Shown: positions 32,857 to 41,785, numbered from the stretch's first letter. The stretch is DNA of 64,000 nucleotides from an uncultured Eubacteriales bacterium (GCA_902778585.1 CACYYD010000009.1:1-64000); one strand, 5' to 3'. A program made the numbers and translations. The notes: a model not told the origin generated them from the letters alone.

Positions 32857-34767
32857 TCCGAGAGGTATCTCCACTACCTCGGCCATCTTTACGAGCGTAT
32901 GCTCGATCTGGCCTGAGATGTCTTCGACCATTCTGGCGGTTATCTCATCATTCTTTTCCTTCTCAAGGGACTCATAGAATGTCTCTTTTACATCTGCGCA
33001 GATGCTGTCCATGCGCATCTTGAAGGTGTTCTTCGGCACGAGCTTGCGTATTGCCTTCGGAATGTCGGCTGTGAGCAGCTTGTCCTGCATCTTGTCCTTG
33101 CCGAGAATGAGCACGACCGCCGAAGCGATGACACCTATGATAACACCCTCAGGACCTGCCATGAAAGGGATAAGGTCGATAGCCGAGATCAGGATGGCTA
33201 CGATCGCCGTTACTATCGAGTCGATGAGGAAGGTCATTTCCTCTACAGCGAAGATATTCTTGGCATCTACCTTTATATCGATATCATCGGCCGACAGGTA
33301 TGAGCGAAGGCTCAGCGCTGTGTACGGTACTCTGTGCTTTATGCAGATAGGAACCGTGAGCGACTCGAGTTCTTCGATCACAGGCTTGAGCCAGGCAGTG
33401 ATCGGCCCCGCAAGAAGTTCTCTGGTCTCATCCTTACGGAGAAATTCAGGGACCTCGGCCTGGAGTATGCTGTCAGTATCTGAAAGCTTGCTTATCTCGC
33501 CGTTTCTCCATCTGTCGAAAATAGGCATGGCTACCTGCTCGACTATAGGAGCAACGAGACAGTCGACGGCATCCCTGTAAAGGACAGGAATGTGTTTTTC
33601 GACTATTTCTTCGATGGCTGTCGACTTTATGAGCTGATCGAGATCTGCTCTGAACTCCTTGATATCCTCGTCTATACGGCCGCAGTACGCGAGACCGCGG
33701 GCGACTGAAAACTCAGGATCGTTCGCGGAGATCACCACGGCGTCAGGGAAGACCTCGGAACACCAGTCCCTTATGGCCGCCAGCTTGCTGACTCCGCCGG
33801 TAAGGAAAATAAGCTCCGGCTGAGCTCCCGAAATATTTGCCTTGACGTCATTGAGCGACGCTATGAAGACCGACTTCCATGAGCGTCCGCCAAGCCACGG
33901 CGTGCGCTTGTTGATCAGCTGCTTCGCTATTGAGCTGTTCATCCTCAGGGTCAGCTTTACCGGACGGTCATAGTGGAGGACGATCGTCTCCTTGCAGTCG
34001 TGTGTGCTCCAGTAATCCTCGTCCGAATAGTATTTTTCCTTCAGCCTTCTGGCCGCAAATTCGGCATAATTCTTCCAGGCTTCGCTGGCCTCGAAAACAG
34101 CCTTTATCTTTTTGCGAGCGAGGCCTGATGCCTCGACCGATTCCTCGAGAAGTATCTCATCCATGATGCCGCCGCCAAGAACGACCTCGCCGGCAGTCTG
34201 CATTTCGACTTCCTTGCCTCCCATGATGTAGGCGAAATCGGTGGTCGAGGAGCCGATGTCCACAACAAGGACAGGCTTCGAAAGAATATCCACACCTATC
34301 TGAAGGTGCTTTGACTGGCAGGCGCTCACCATTGCAGCCCTGGATTCGGAGATTATGCGCGCAGGCGGGTAGCCGGCGCTCTCGAATATCTCGCGGTAAT
34401 GCTCTCTGGAGTTGGCTTTCCATCCTGCCGGGCAGCCGATGTAGAACGAACAGTCCTCATTTTTTATGAGGTCTCCGGTGCCGTAGAGCTCGCCGAGGAC
34501 TCCTGCCGCAAAACTCTTTACATCAGACGCGCTCGAGCGGTCCGTCAGGAATCTGCTCTTGAAGCGCAGCTTGCGCTTTATGACGTTGTCAGCGTAGCAG
34601 GCCTTTTCACCTATGAGGAGTTCGCCTGACGAGAGCTGCGCGTAAGCCGTAATAAAACTCTGCTCACCTACCACAGTGAGCATCTCAGGCACTACCTGAT
34701 CTTCTTTGCTCAGCCTTGCGACTGCGCTTTCGGCATCGCCGAGGTCAAATCCGAAAAAACGATCCAT
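32854..34767 (-). CDS. Hsp70/actin-fold ATPase with hydrophobic C-terminal segment
   Basis: 637 residues. The N-terminal half is an actin-type ATPase: phosphate-1 loop GFDLGDAESAV (about 4-14), CPAGWKAN, SESRAAMVSA, phosphate-2 loop VVDIGSSTTDFAYI (about 168-181), GGGIMDE and adenosine loop LTGGVSKLAAIRDW (about 330). There is no standard Hsp70 beta-sandwich substrate domain; the C-terminal 280 residues are helical, with two hydrophobic helices around 525-565 (FLIDSIVTAIVAILISAIDL and GVIIGVIASAVVLILG) that could insert in a membrane. It lies 27 bases behind the two-TM partner gene on the same transcript. The role is unknown. Confidence 0.8.
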   Translation of the reverse strand: MDRFFGFDLGDAESAVARLSKEDQVVPEMLTVVGEQSFITAYAQLSSGELLIGEKACYADNVIKRKLRFKSRFLTDRSSASDVKSFAAGVLGELYGTGDLIKNEDCSFYIGCPAGWKANSREHYREIFESAGYPPARIISESRAAMVSACQSKHLQIGVDILSKPVLVVDIGSSTTDFAYIMGGKEVEMQTAGEVVLGGGIMDEILLEESVEASGLARKKIKAVFEASEAWKNYAEFAARRLKEKYYSDEDYWSTHDCKETIVLHYDRPVKLTLRMNSSIAKQLINKRTPWLGGRSWKSVFIASLNDVKANISGAQPELIFLTGGVSKLAAIRDWCSEVFPDAVVISANDPEFSVARGLAYCGRIDEDIKEFRADLDQLIKSTAIEEIVEKHIPVLYRDAVDCLVAPIVEQVAMPIFDRWRNGEISKLSDTDSILQAEVPEFLRKDETRELLAGPITAWLKPVIEELESLTVPICIKHRVPYTALSLRSYLSADDIDIKVDAKNIFAVEEMTFLIDSIVTAIVAILISAIDLIPFMAGPEGVIIGVIASAVVLILGKDKMQDKLLTADIPKAIRKLVPKNTFKMRMDSICADVKETFYESLEKEKNDEITARMVEDISGQIEHTLVKMAEVVEIPLG

Positions 34768-34794
34768 CAGAAAACCTTTCTTCCGCTTACTCTG

Positions 34795-35676
34795 CTATTT
34801 GCCGGTCGAGGCCAGGCCCTTCCTGAGGAGCCCGCCCTGCGCCACCATGGCAGGACGGATGGTCGCTGCCTTGATTCCCGGCATCAGGTCGAAGTACTTT
34901 TCATTTTCCTTGCTGTAATCCACTACTTCTATCTGCTGCCTGTGCAGGAAGTACTTTATCTGTTCTATCTTCTCGAGGGCGTATTCAGGGTCACCGCTGT
35001 AGGACGCAGCCAGAAGATCCGAGAAGAGGTCGAGCTCTGCCGGAGTTACCGCTTTGCCCTCGATAGTGCCGGCCTTTTCGCGTTCACGCCAGCGCTCTGC
35101 CGCGCCTATCTCTTCAAGCGCCTGGTCAACAGACAGGATCGCAGTCCTGAAATTGCGGTAGACCTTATCGGCATCTATCTTTATCTCTACCTGGTGCTCT
35201 TTCTTCTTTTTGCTGTGCTTAGGGCGGCCATACATGTAGCCTGAGAAATAAAGGGCGATCAGGCCGACGACCGAAGCACCTCCGTGGAGAAGGACCTCAT
35301 TGCGTGATGCCGAGTCCGCCGCCACAAACTGCTCCATCAGAAGAGGCCCGAAACCGAAGACGCAGAGAGCCAGACCCAGTATAAGGAGGATAAGGAAGGA
35401 GATCTTGAAGGATCCCTCTTCGCTGCTGTCCCTTCCGCTCTCCCAGACTTTCATTTTGCCGTTGGAATCGATAAGAGGGAGCGAAAGCCTGACCGACTGC
35501 ATCATATATGCCGCGGACTCTCTTTCGCGGTCACTCCCGCACTGCTCATTGTGCTTGAGAAGCAGCTTGTCTATCTCGTTTTCCAGTACGCGGATAGCCT
35601 TGTCTGCGGTGCCTGCGGCCGAGAGCGCGGTCAGCAGGCTGCTTTTATCTTTTTCCAGTAGATCTGTCATTTTCAT
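34795..35676 (-). CDS. Two-TM partner protein of the Hsp70-like ATPase
   Basis: 293 residues. A helical, charged N-terminus (about 1-90) is followed by two membrane helices (about 95-115, FLILLILGLALCVFGFGPLL; and about 130-148, GGASVVGLIALYFSGYMYG). A Lys-rich stretch (KHSKKKKEHQ) and a cytoplasmic helical domain ending FDLMPGIKAATIRPAMVAQG complete it. The T-x-RPA tail looks like a conserved motif of a family I recall seeing beside Hsp70-like genes, but I cannot name it. As the first gene of the pair it may act as membrane anchor or exchange factor for the ATPase; that is inference. Confidence 0.7.
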   Translation of the reverse strand: MKMTDLLEKDKSSLLTALSAAGTADKAIRVLENEIDKLLLKHNEQCGSDRERESAAYMMQSVRLSLPLIDSNGKMKVWESGRDSSEEGSFKISFLILLILGLALCVFGFGPLLMEQFVAADSASRNEVLLHGGASVVGLIALYFSGYMYGRPKHSKKKKEHQVEIKIDADKVYRNFRTAILSVDQALEEIGAAERWREREKAGTIEGKAVTPAELDLFSDLLAASYSGDPEYALEKIEQIKYFLHRQQIEVVDYSKENEKYFDLMPGIKAATIRPAMVAQGGLLRKGLASTGK

Positions 35677-35766
35677 AGTACATATACCCTTACGACGAAG
35701 TCGCTATATTTGATGAGAACATTATACGGCAAAGCGCCGCGCTGCCGCAAGAATGGCCAAATCAAA

Positions 35767-35786
35767 GAGGGCGCCGCGGCGCCCTC
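35767..35786 (-). terminator. Hairpin ending the lipid-like operon
   Basis: GAGGGCGCC and GGCGCCCTC form a 9-bp stem 13 bases downstream of the PAP2-like stop. On the minus strand it is followed by TTTGATTT, a weak T-tract. Confidence 0.5.
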
Positions 35787-35798
35787 CGGAAGATCTTT

Positions 35799-36488
35799 TT
35801 ACTGTATTATGTTGTTCTGTCCGTACACCAGGATGTAGGCTGCGATACAGACAGGGATCGCGCACATCACGTCGACAAACGAATGCTGTTTAACGAACAT
35901 GACGGACAGGCAGATCATCACCACCGAGGCGACGACGAAGATCTTCCACCATTTGGATGCGTCCTTGTACTTGCACCATACCGTCGCTATGCCGATAGAG
36001 TATGCAACGTGCAGTGACGGGCAGACGCCTGTCGGTGTATCGACGGAGTAGATGAAGCTCATAAGGTCGCAGAAGAAGTTGTCATGCGGCATTACAGCGG
36101 GTCTCAGCATCTGCACGCTCGGGTACACTATGTAGACGAACATCGCAACAGCCTGGGTGATCATGATGAACACCTGCAGTTCCTTAAACTTTCTGATGTC
36201 ATACAGCAGAAAGTATCCGAGAGAGATGACTATGAGCACGTACCAGAAGCAGTAAAAGAGAAGGAAGTACTCATTGAAAGGTATCATGTCATCGACCGGC
36301 GAGTGCACCACGTGGCAGGCGGAGACCGGAATAAGATTTTCTGTTATGAAAAACAGAACAAAGTATACCAGCCAGCCGCTCAGCAGCTTGAGGTGCTGGT
36401 ATCTCGGTTGGTTGATAGCTGATAATCTGAATTTACTGTAGTCCCGTACGGGCTTTCTAAGCCCAAGTACATGAGTAAGAAATTCCAT
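35799..36488 (-). CDS. PAP2-superfamily membrane protein (Aur1-like)
   Basis: 229 residues from the ATG at 36488 (AAGGAG about ten bases upstream); the start lies within the end of the acyltransferase gene, a 32-base overlap. About six membrane helices. PAP2 motif 2 reads CPSLHVAYS instead of PSGH, and motif 3 is KQHSFVDV (H-x3-D). The motif 1 Lys is not obvious (PSVQMLRP). This pattern resembles inositol-phosphorylceramide/sphingomyelin-synthase-like members that transfer head groups more than classic phosphatases. It is the last gene of a three-gene unit. Confidence 0.78.
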   Translation of the reverse strand: MEFLTHVLGLRKPVRDYSKFRLSAINQPRYQHLKLLSGWLVYFVLFFITENLIPVSACHVVHSPVDDMIPFNEYFLLFYCFWYVLIVISLGYFLLYDIRKFKELQVFIMITQAVAMFVYIVYPSVQMLRPAVMPHDNFFCDLMSFIYSVDTPTGVCPSLHVAYSIGIATVWCKYKDASKWWKIFVVASVVMICLSVMFVKQHSFVDVMCAIPVCIAAYILVYGQNNIIQ

Positions 36489-37251
36489 TTGAGTCAAACT
36501 CCTTGGTTATCGATTTGTTTGAAGGGTATTCACTCTTTGGTATATTCGGATACGGAACGACTTTGTGTTCCGGAAGATCCCTGGCTATAGCGGTCACGGC
36601 GTCCATCATTTCCCTGCTTATCCTTGCGCGCTCCTCTTCTGCCGGCGCAGATGAGTCATAGCGTACAGGCTTGCCGAAGTATACGGACTTGAGAGCGGGA
36701 GCTGTGTACATCGGGACAAAGCTCGGCTCTTCCTTATATCTCTTGTAATACATGCGGGCAACGTCAACAAAGTTCTCCTGGAACTCGCACACTATGTTGT
36801 TGTGCGGCACGTCGTGCTCCGGAAGTATGACGACGCGTGTTCCGGACCGCATTTCTCTGACGGTCGAGCGGAAAGTGCCCATGATCCTCGAATCGTGATA
36901 TACGCCTATGCAGTCCGCATTGTTGAAAATGCAGTACGCAGGCAGCGCGATAAGATACGAGAGGATCTTAAAAAACCATTTTATATAAGCGGGCTTGCAG
37001 CCCCAGAAATCTCTGTATGAATACGGCGGGATCTCTCTGAGATGCATCATCTCTCCCGCGGTCCATGTCTTGTGTTTCCCCGGAAAGTACAGTTCGCATG
37101 CGATAGGCGCGTTCATCTTTGCGTGGTTGCCGACTATGATGACCGGGCCGTCCGGTATGTTCCCGGCTCCGATGAACTCAGTCTTCGGATAGAAGATGCG
37201 GACCAGAAGCTTTATGAAGCGGAAAACAAGATCTGTTATCCTGTCTTTCAT
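36457..37251 (-). CDS. PlsC-like lysophospholipid acyltransferase, atypical motif
   Basis: 264 residues. Acyltransferase landmarks are VIIVGNHAKMNAP (about 31-43) in the place of the NHx4D motif, GTRVVILPEHD (the E-G-type block III) and VPMYTAPAL (block IV). The catalytic Asp of HX4D is Ala here (HAKMNA), so ordinary acyltransferase chemistry is doubtful unless another residue replaces it. It starts three bases after the E2-like stop and overlaps the PAP2-like start, so the three are coupled. Role in lipid or envelope modification is inferred. Confidence 0.75.
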   Translation of the reverse strand: MKDRITDLVFRFIKLLVRIFYPKTEFIGAGNIPDGPVIIVGNHAKMNAPIACELYFPGKHKTWTAGEMMHLREIPPYSYRDFWGCKPAYIKWFFKILSYLIALPAYCIFNNADCIGVYHDSRIMGTFRSTVREMRSGTRVVILPEHDVPHNNIVCEFQENFVDVARMYYKRYKEEPSFVPMYTAPALKSVYFGKPVRYDSSAPAEEERARISREMMDAVTAIARDLPEHKVVPYPNIPKSEYPSNKSITKEFDSNGISYSCTWA

Positions 37252-37254
37252 GTC

Positions 37255-38133
37255 CTAATACTCCACTTTCTCGCCCAGAGGTCTTTCAAGAAGTTCAGGC
37301 TCGCTGAGCAGCTTCTTAAGAAGCGCGATAGACCTGGAGCAGTAGTAGCCGTCGGAAATGCGTTCGTCGACGGTCAGACCTATCTCGACGCTCATGCGCA
37401 TCTCGGTATTGCCTTCCGCATCCGTGAAAGGCCGTTTCTTCATATCTCCTATTATGCAGAAGAGCGAGGTCGTTCCCCAGTTTGTAAGGTGGTGGTAGCC
37501 TGCGTGCAGCTTTATTGAACCCAGGTTTGCCAGCACAACAGAAGACTGGAACGGATCAGTAGCAATGACCGACTGAGGCATCATGCCGTGGCGGTCAAGG
37601 AATCTGGCGCCTGCTCCGAGCGCTTTCTTGAAAATAAGAGGAGTATGCTGGAGCAGGTCCATGCTTTCCGTCGACTGATCCTTGCCGTCTTTGCGGACGT
37701 AGGAAACCTGGCGGTAGATCTCGTTGTGGATATCATCAAGGGTGTCCTCCGGTTTGGAGTGGATGAATGCCAGGGCTTCTTCTCCGCTGTCCGAGAATAT
37801 CTTCTTAATAGTGAAAGCCGCCGTAACTTCATTGCGCTGATACAGATTGTAATTTGCGTAGAAGCGGTTGAGCTGCGGCCTCAGGGTTATGGTCTTTAGA
37901 AGAGCCGTTACCATGATCTGGAAAAGATTGTACTTGTACTCATGACCTTCGGCATTCTTCTTTTCGAGATATGCCATCACATTGGTGAGGTCGATAGTTT
38001 CCGACATGAAAGCTTCGTTGTCACAACGGTTAGGGTACATCAGAGGCATTATGAAATGCATGGAGTCAATGTCCCTTACAAGCTTTGCGTCGCGTCTGTC
38101 GCCCCAGCGTCTTCTGTCTGCTTTATTTCTCAT
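37255..38133 (-). CDS. 2-oxoacid dehydrogenase E2/CAT-fold protein without lipoyl domain
   Basis: 292 residues matching only the catalytic acyltransferase fold of E2 and chloramphenicol acetyltransferase (KYNLFQIMVTALLKTI; FQSSVVLANLGSIKLHAGYH; VEIGLTVDERISDGYYCSRS). There is no lipoyl or E1/E3-binding domain and no E1 or E3 gene nearby. The E2 active-site signature H-x3-DG reads E-R-I-S-D-G here, so the catalytic His is replaced by Glu. It is the first gene of the operon with PlsC-like and PAP2-like proteins. It may be an acyl-binding or acyl-transfer protein of the envelope pathway; this is inferred. Confidence 0.72.
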   Translation of the reverse strand: MRNKADRRRWGDRRDAKLVRDIDSMHFIMPLMYPNRCDNEAFMSETIDLTNVMAYLEKKNAEGHEYKYNLFQIMVTALLKTITLRPQLNRFYANYNLYQRNEVTAAFTIKKIFSDSGEEALAFIHSKPEDTLDDIHNEIYRQVSYVRKDGKDQSTESMDLLQHTPLIFKKALGAGARFLDRHGMMPQSVIATDPFQSSVVLANLGSIKLHAGYHHLTNWGTTSLFCIIGDMKKRPFTDAEGNTEMRMSVEIGLTVDERISDGYYCSRSIALLKKLLSEPELLERPLGEKVEY

Positions 38134-38193
38134 GACCTGTGTTCTTAAGCCCTTTCTTTGCTGTATTTTCCGATATTTCTCAGGACGCGAACC

Positions 38194-38222
38194 ATTATAC
38201 TTAATAGAAAAATGTGATACAA
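38194..38222 (-). promoter_or_regulatory. Promoter of the E2-like/PlsC-like/PAP2-like operon
   Basis: On the minus strand TTGTAT (38217-38222), 17 bases, TATAAT (38194-38199). It overlaps the divergent TetR promoter, so one repressor could govern both. Confidence 0.62.
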
Positions 38223-38223
38223 T
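38215..38223 (+). promoter_or_regulatory. Extended -10 promoter of tetR-VTT operon
   Basis: TG-A-TACAAT, 36 bases before the TetR ATG, overlapping the -35 of the divergent promoter. Confidence 0.5.
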
Positions 38224-38258
38224 TATTTCGTATTTATCTGAAACAGTGAGGTCAAAAT

Positions 38259-38843
38259 ATGTATCACATCAAGAACGACAAAAGGTGCATAAAGTCAGCG
38301 GCGCGGATAGGAGAGGCATTAAGGGAGCTTCTGACTGAAAAGCCGCTCAGCGAGATAACTGTCACTGACATACAGAAGAGGTCAGGCACCGGGCGGTCTA
38401 CGTTTTACAGGCTGTTCGACAATACGGACGATGTGCTCCTTTATCTTGTCGAAGGGGAATTCCTTGACATGGTGAATGATTACAGGGAAATGGACTGGAC
38501 CGACTTCACGGAGCACCTCATACGCAGCATAATGTCGGAGAGCCGCGTCATACTCAATGTGACTTCTTCGGGCAAGATGCATGTAATATCCAGAGCGCTC
38601 AGAAATGATCTCACGCAGGTGGCCGAAGCGGACAGCTATAAGTTTGATAATCTGTCAAGATATATGATCGCGGTCTTCATAGGAGGATGCATTTCGCTGG
38701 TGACCATATGGGATGAGACCGGAAGGGAAGAATCCGTGGATGAGCTTGCGAGAATGATGAGAAAGGCGTTCGATTACAAGGCAATAGAGGAGATACTTAC
38801 AAGACCTGCTAAGCAGGAAAGGAAAGGCGACGGCAGGCAGTGA
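38259..38843 (+). CDS. TetR-family transcriptional regulator
   Basis: 194 residues. The N-terminal HTH (about 14-58) reads IGEALRELLTEKPLSEITVT then GTGRSTFYRLFDNTDDVL, the TetR pattern with the aromatic FYRLF after the recognition helix. The C-terminal ligand-binding domain is helical (WTDFTEHLIRSIM to RMMRKAFDYKAIEEIL). It is divergent from the lipid-like operon with overlapping promoters and coupled by a GTGA overlap to the VTT gene, so both are its likely targets. Confidence 0.88.
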   Translation: MYHIKNDKRCIKSAARIGEALRELLTEKPLSEITVTDIQKRSGTGRSTFYRLFDNTDDVLLYLVEGEFLDMVNDYREMDWTDFTEHLIRSIMSESRVILNVTSSGKMHVISRALRNDLTQVAEADSYKFDNLSRYMIAVFIGGCISLVTIWDETGREESVDELARMMRKAFDYKAIEEILTRPAKQERKGDGRQ

Positions 38844-39547
38844 ACAGATCGGCAGAAGTACAGAAGGAAAAAACAAGCGGCAGCAGATACGGAAGTGTGC
38901 TGCAGAAGCTGGCTCTTGTCATATGGGTCGCCCTCATAGTATTTGCGTTTATAAACCGGGATAAGATAACGCCTGAAGCTATTGCTTCGTATGAACCGCA
39001 GAACCTGCTGCTGGCAGTGCTCATGATGATGGGGCTGTTTGCACTTAAGACTCTGTCTGTAGTCTTCTATTCGGGACTTCTGTTCACGGTATCCGGGATG
39101 CTCTTTGATCTCCCGGTGGCTATAGCCGTTAATATTGCCGGAGCACTGGTGATGCTCCTTGAAGGATACGGGATCGGACGCATGGGAGGCCAGCAGCTGG
39201 TCGAAGACCTCTCGAAAAAGTATCCGAAGTTTGGTGAGTTCACGGGACTGAAGGATTCCAACCCATTCCTGTTCGCGCTGCTTATAAGGACGCTCAAGGT
39301 GGTAAACTATGACCTCGGCAGTATGTATATGGGAGCTTCGGGAGTGAAGCTGCTGCCGTATCTGGGCGGCAGTCTCACCGCGCTGCTTCCCGAACTGACA
39401 CTATTTGCGCTGGCAGGGAGCGGGATAAGCAACATGAACGCGATTCCTGCGGTATATGCCGCTATTCTGTATGTCATCATGACGGCAGGTTCGATCCTTA
39501 TACTCAGGCACATGATGAAGACCAAAAACTATCAGGAACAAAAGTGA
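38840..39547 (+). CDS. VTT-domain (TVP38/DedA-like) membrane protein
   Basis: 235 residues starting from GTG at 38840 in a GTGA overlap with tetR. About six membrane helices. The VTT signature region is ALKTLSVVFYSGLLFTVSGM, then ALVMLLEGYGIGRMGG, with LIRTLKVVNYDLGSMYMGAS after. Members of this group act as lipid scramblases or transporters (for example of undecaprenyl phosphate or other phospholipids). That fits the lipid-like operon facing it. Confidence 0.82.
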   Translation: MNRSAEVQKEKTSGSRYGSVLQKLALVIWVALIVFAFINRDKITPEAIASYEPQNLLLAVLMMMGLFALKTLSVVFYSGLLFTVSGMLFDLPVAIAVNIAGALVMLLEGYGIGRMGGQQLVEDLSKKYPKFGEFTGLKDSNPFLFALLIRTLKVVNYDLGSMYMGASGVKLLPYLGGSLTALLPELTLFALAGSGISNMNAIPAVYAAILYVIMTAGSILILRHMMKTKNYQEQK

Positions 39548-39648
39548 TCTTTTGTGTACCGCACGGTCGCCGAATATGGTAAACTCACATAGTGAATCAA
39601 GACGATCAAAAAGATAAAACATAAAAAAGGAAGAAGGAAGAGATACTA

Positions 39649-40107
39649 ATGGCAAAAAACAGATACGGAAAAATGCAGGGAAACATGCAGTATAACCGTC
39701 CGTCCGGCGGCTATCAGAAGAACCTCTACAAGCAGCAGCTGAATACACAGGGCATCAAGGCGCCAAAGACTCTCGATCAGAAGAAGTTCAGAAATATCGC
39801 CATCGCAGCGGGAGTCGTATGGCTGCTTGCATCGATACTGCTTATCATGAAGCTCAGATGGTGGGGACTTCTTATTGCCCTGCTGATCGGAGTTGCAGTT
39901 GTAGGCGGAGGATACATCTTCCTGCAGAAGAAGGAAAGAGAGATAATCGGCTACTATAAAAAGATCGGCATGACAGAAGAGATGTACATCAAGGAGCTTA
40001 AGAAGAGAAACGCCGACAAGAAGCAGATAGACGCCGTAAGAAAGACCTGGAAGAAAGTGCAGGCAGAGCCGGTAGTCGGACCTGCAAGCGGCAAGAAAAA
40101 GAAATAG
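39649..40107 (+). CDS. Two-TM hypothetical protein
   Basis: 152 residues. A basic N-terminus with YGKMQGNMQYNRPSGGYQKN is followed by two closely spaced helices (IAIAAGVVWLLASILLIMKL; WWGLLIALLIGVAVVGGGYI, about 52-90). A Lys/Glu-rich cytoplasmic tail ends SGKKKK. Very basic, monocistronic, AGGAAG site before the start. The family is not recognised. Confidence 0.65.
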   Translation: MAKNRYGKMQGNMQYNRPSGGYQKNLYKQQLNTQGIKAPKTLDQKKFRNIAIAAGVVWLLASILLIMKLRWWGLLIALLIGVAVVGGGYIFLQKKEREIIGYYKKIGMTEEMYIKELKKRNADKKQIDAVRKTWKKVQAEPVVGPASGKKKK

Positions 40108-40157
40108 CTGACACCGGGGACGATTCTGGCTGTCAACAATAAAGATGCCGACAATAA

Positions 40158-40191
40158 AGACCCCGCACATCAGTGCGGGGTCTGTTTATTT
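40158..40191 (+). terminator. Intrinsic terminator
   Basis: AGACCCCGCAC (40158-40168) pairs with GTGCGGGGTCT (40173-40183), followed by GTTTATTTG. On the minus side the tail (TTTATTGTCGG) is also T-rich, so it may serve the convergent symporter. Confidence 0.75.
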
Positions 40192-40229
40192 GTCTTTCGA
40201 CGTATTGACTGATGAATATCAGCGTCAGA

Positions 40230-41693
40230 CTACTTTCCCTTTGCAGCCTTCTTTGCAGCCTTTGCTGCTTCGAGTCCGTCGTCGTATGCGCCTGATGTCT
40301 TTCTGTCCCAGAAGTCCTTTGTCTCTTTGGCAACGATTCCTGAGAGAGCGAAGAGAGCAACCAGGTTAGGGAATGCCATAAGACCGTTCATGAGGTCGGC
40401 GAAGTCCCAAACAACTCCGAGAGGCAGGAAAGGTCCGATAGCTACAGCGGCTACATACAGCCATCTGTAAGCTCTGATAGCACCCTTGTTGCCGTTTGTC
40501 AGATAGTCGAAGCATCTCTCAGCGTAGTAGTCCCAACCGAGGATAGTCGAGAATGCGAAGAGAGCGAGGCATGTAGCGAGGATGATGAATCCTACGATCT
40601 CAGGCCATGGGAATCCATTACCAAATGCCCACATTGTAACTTCTACGCCCTCGAGACCCTGCTCATGAGCACCTGTCATGACTACGCAGAGACCTGTCAT
40701 TGTGCAGATAACGATAGTATCGAGGAATGTACCTGTCGAGGATACCATGCCCTGACGTACGCACTCCTTAGTCTGTGCAGCAGCAGCAGCGATAGGTGCC
40801 GAACCGAGACCGGCCTCGTTCGAGAAGATACCTCTCGCAACACCCTTCTGCAGTGCCAGGAGGAATGCTCCCATTGCTCCGCCTGCAGCAGCTCTGAGTC
40901 CGAATGCTCCTGCAACTACCTCAACGATAGCGTGGCCGAGGTTTCCGATGTTGAAGAAGAATACCAGGAGAGCCGATACTACGTAGATGACCATCATTGC
41001 AGGTACGATCCTCTCAGTTACCTGAGCGATTCTCTCGATACCGCCTACGATTACAGCGATCGTTCCGGCTGTGATGATGATCGTAGCGATGACTTTTACC
41101 CATGTAGCATCCTGTCCGAATGCTGTGAATGCGACCTTTGTAGCGCCGAGTGAGTCACCGACCTTGGAGATGGCGTTTACGATACCGTTAACCTGTGTGG
41201 ATGTTCCGATACCGAGAGCTCCGGCGAGAGCTCCGAAGAGAGCGAACATCTTGCCGAGCCATTTCCACTTAGGACCCATACCTTTTTCAATGTAGTAGAA
41301 AGGTCCGCCGAGGATCGAGCCATCGTCCTTAACGTGTCTGTACTTAACAGCAAGAACACCCTCTGCGTATTTTGTAGCGATTCCGAAGAATGCCGCAAAC
41401 TCCATCCAGAACAGAGCTCCAGGTCCGCCTGCCATGATAGCTGTGGATACACCTACGATGTTACCCGTACCTACTGTGGCAGCGAGAGCTGTTGTCAGAG
41501 CTCCGAAGCTGGATACGTCGCCCTCAGCGCCTTCCTCGTTGGTAACTGCGTACCTGAGGGATGTGCCGAGCCTTCTCTGAGGATGGAACTTGGTGCGTAC
41601 AGACAGGAGAATACCGACTACGATGATGAGAACCATCATGACGGTACCCCAGACTAGTCCGTCCAGGTAGCTGATTAATTCACCAATGCTCAT
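40230..41693 (-). CDS. Sodium:amino-acid (alanine/glycine) symporter, AGCS family
   Basis: 487 residues with about eleven membrane helices. AGCS hallmarks are GTGNIVGVSTAIMAGGPGALFWME (two joined pieces, about 77-100), FALFGALAGALGIGTSTQVN and GIFSNEAGLGSAPIAAAAAQ. It moves alanine, glycine or similar neutral amino acids with Na+. Codon use is strongly biased toward a few codons, suggesting high expression. It has its own strong promoter with a 16-base palindrome at the predicted start. Confidence 0.94.
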   Translation of the reverse strand: MSIGELISYLDGLVWGTVMMVLIIVVGILLSVRTKFHPQRRLGTSLRYAVTNEEGAEGDVSSFGALTTALAATVGTGNIVGVSTAIMAGGPGALFWMEFAAFFGIATKYAEGVLAVKYRHVKDDGSILGGPFYYIEKGMGPKWKWLGKMFALFGALAGALGIGTSTQVNGIVNAISKVGDSLGATKVAFTAFGQDATWVKVIATIIITAGTIAVIVGGIERIAQVTERIVPAMMVIYVVSALLVFFFNIGNLGHAIVEVVAGAFGLRAAAGGAMGAFLLALQKGVARGIFSNEAGLGSAPIAAAAAQTKECVRQGMVSSTGTFLDTIVICTMTGLCVVMTGAHEQGLEGVEVTMWAFGNGFPWPEIVGFIILATCLALFAFSTILGWDYYAERCFDYLTNGNKGAIRAYRWLYVAAVAIGPFLPLGVVWDFADLMNGLMAFPNLVALFALSGIVAKETKDFWDRKTSGAYDDGLEAAKAAKKAAKGK

Positions 41694-41769
41694 AAATACC
41701 TCCTTACAAACTCCAATAACATATTAAGAGATTGGTCGTACATGTCCGGGTCCATGAAAAGCAGAACAC

Positions 41770-41785
41770 ATAAATCCGGATTTAT
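41770..41785. promoter_or_regulatory. 16-base perfect palindrome at the symporter +1
   Basis: ATAAATCCGGATTTAT lies immediately downstream of the -10 (41794-41799 on the minus strand), the position of a repressor operator. Confidence 0.5.
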
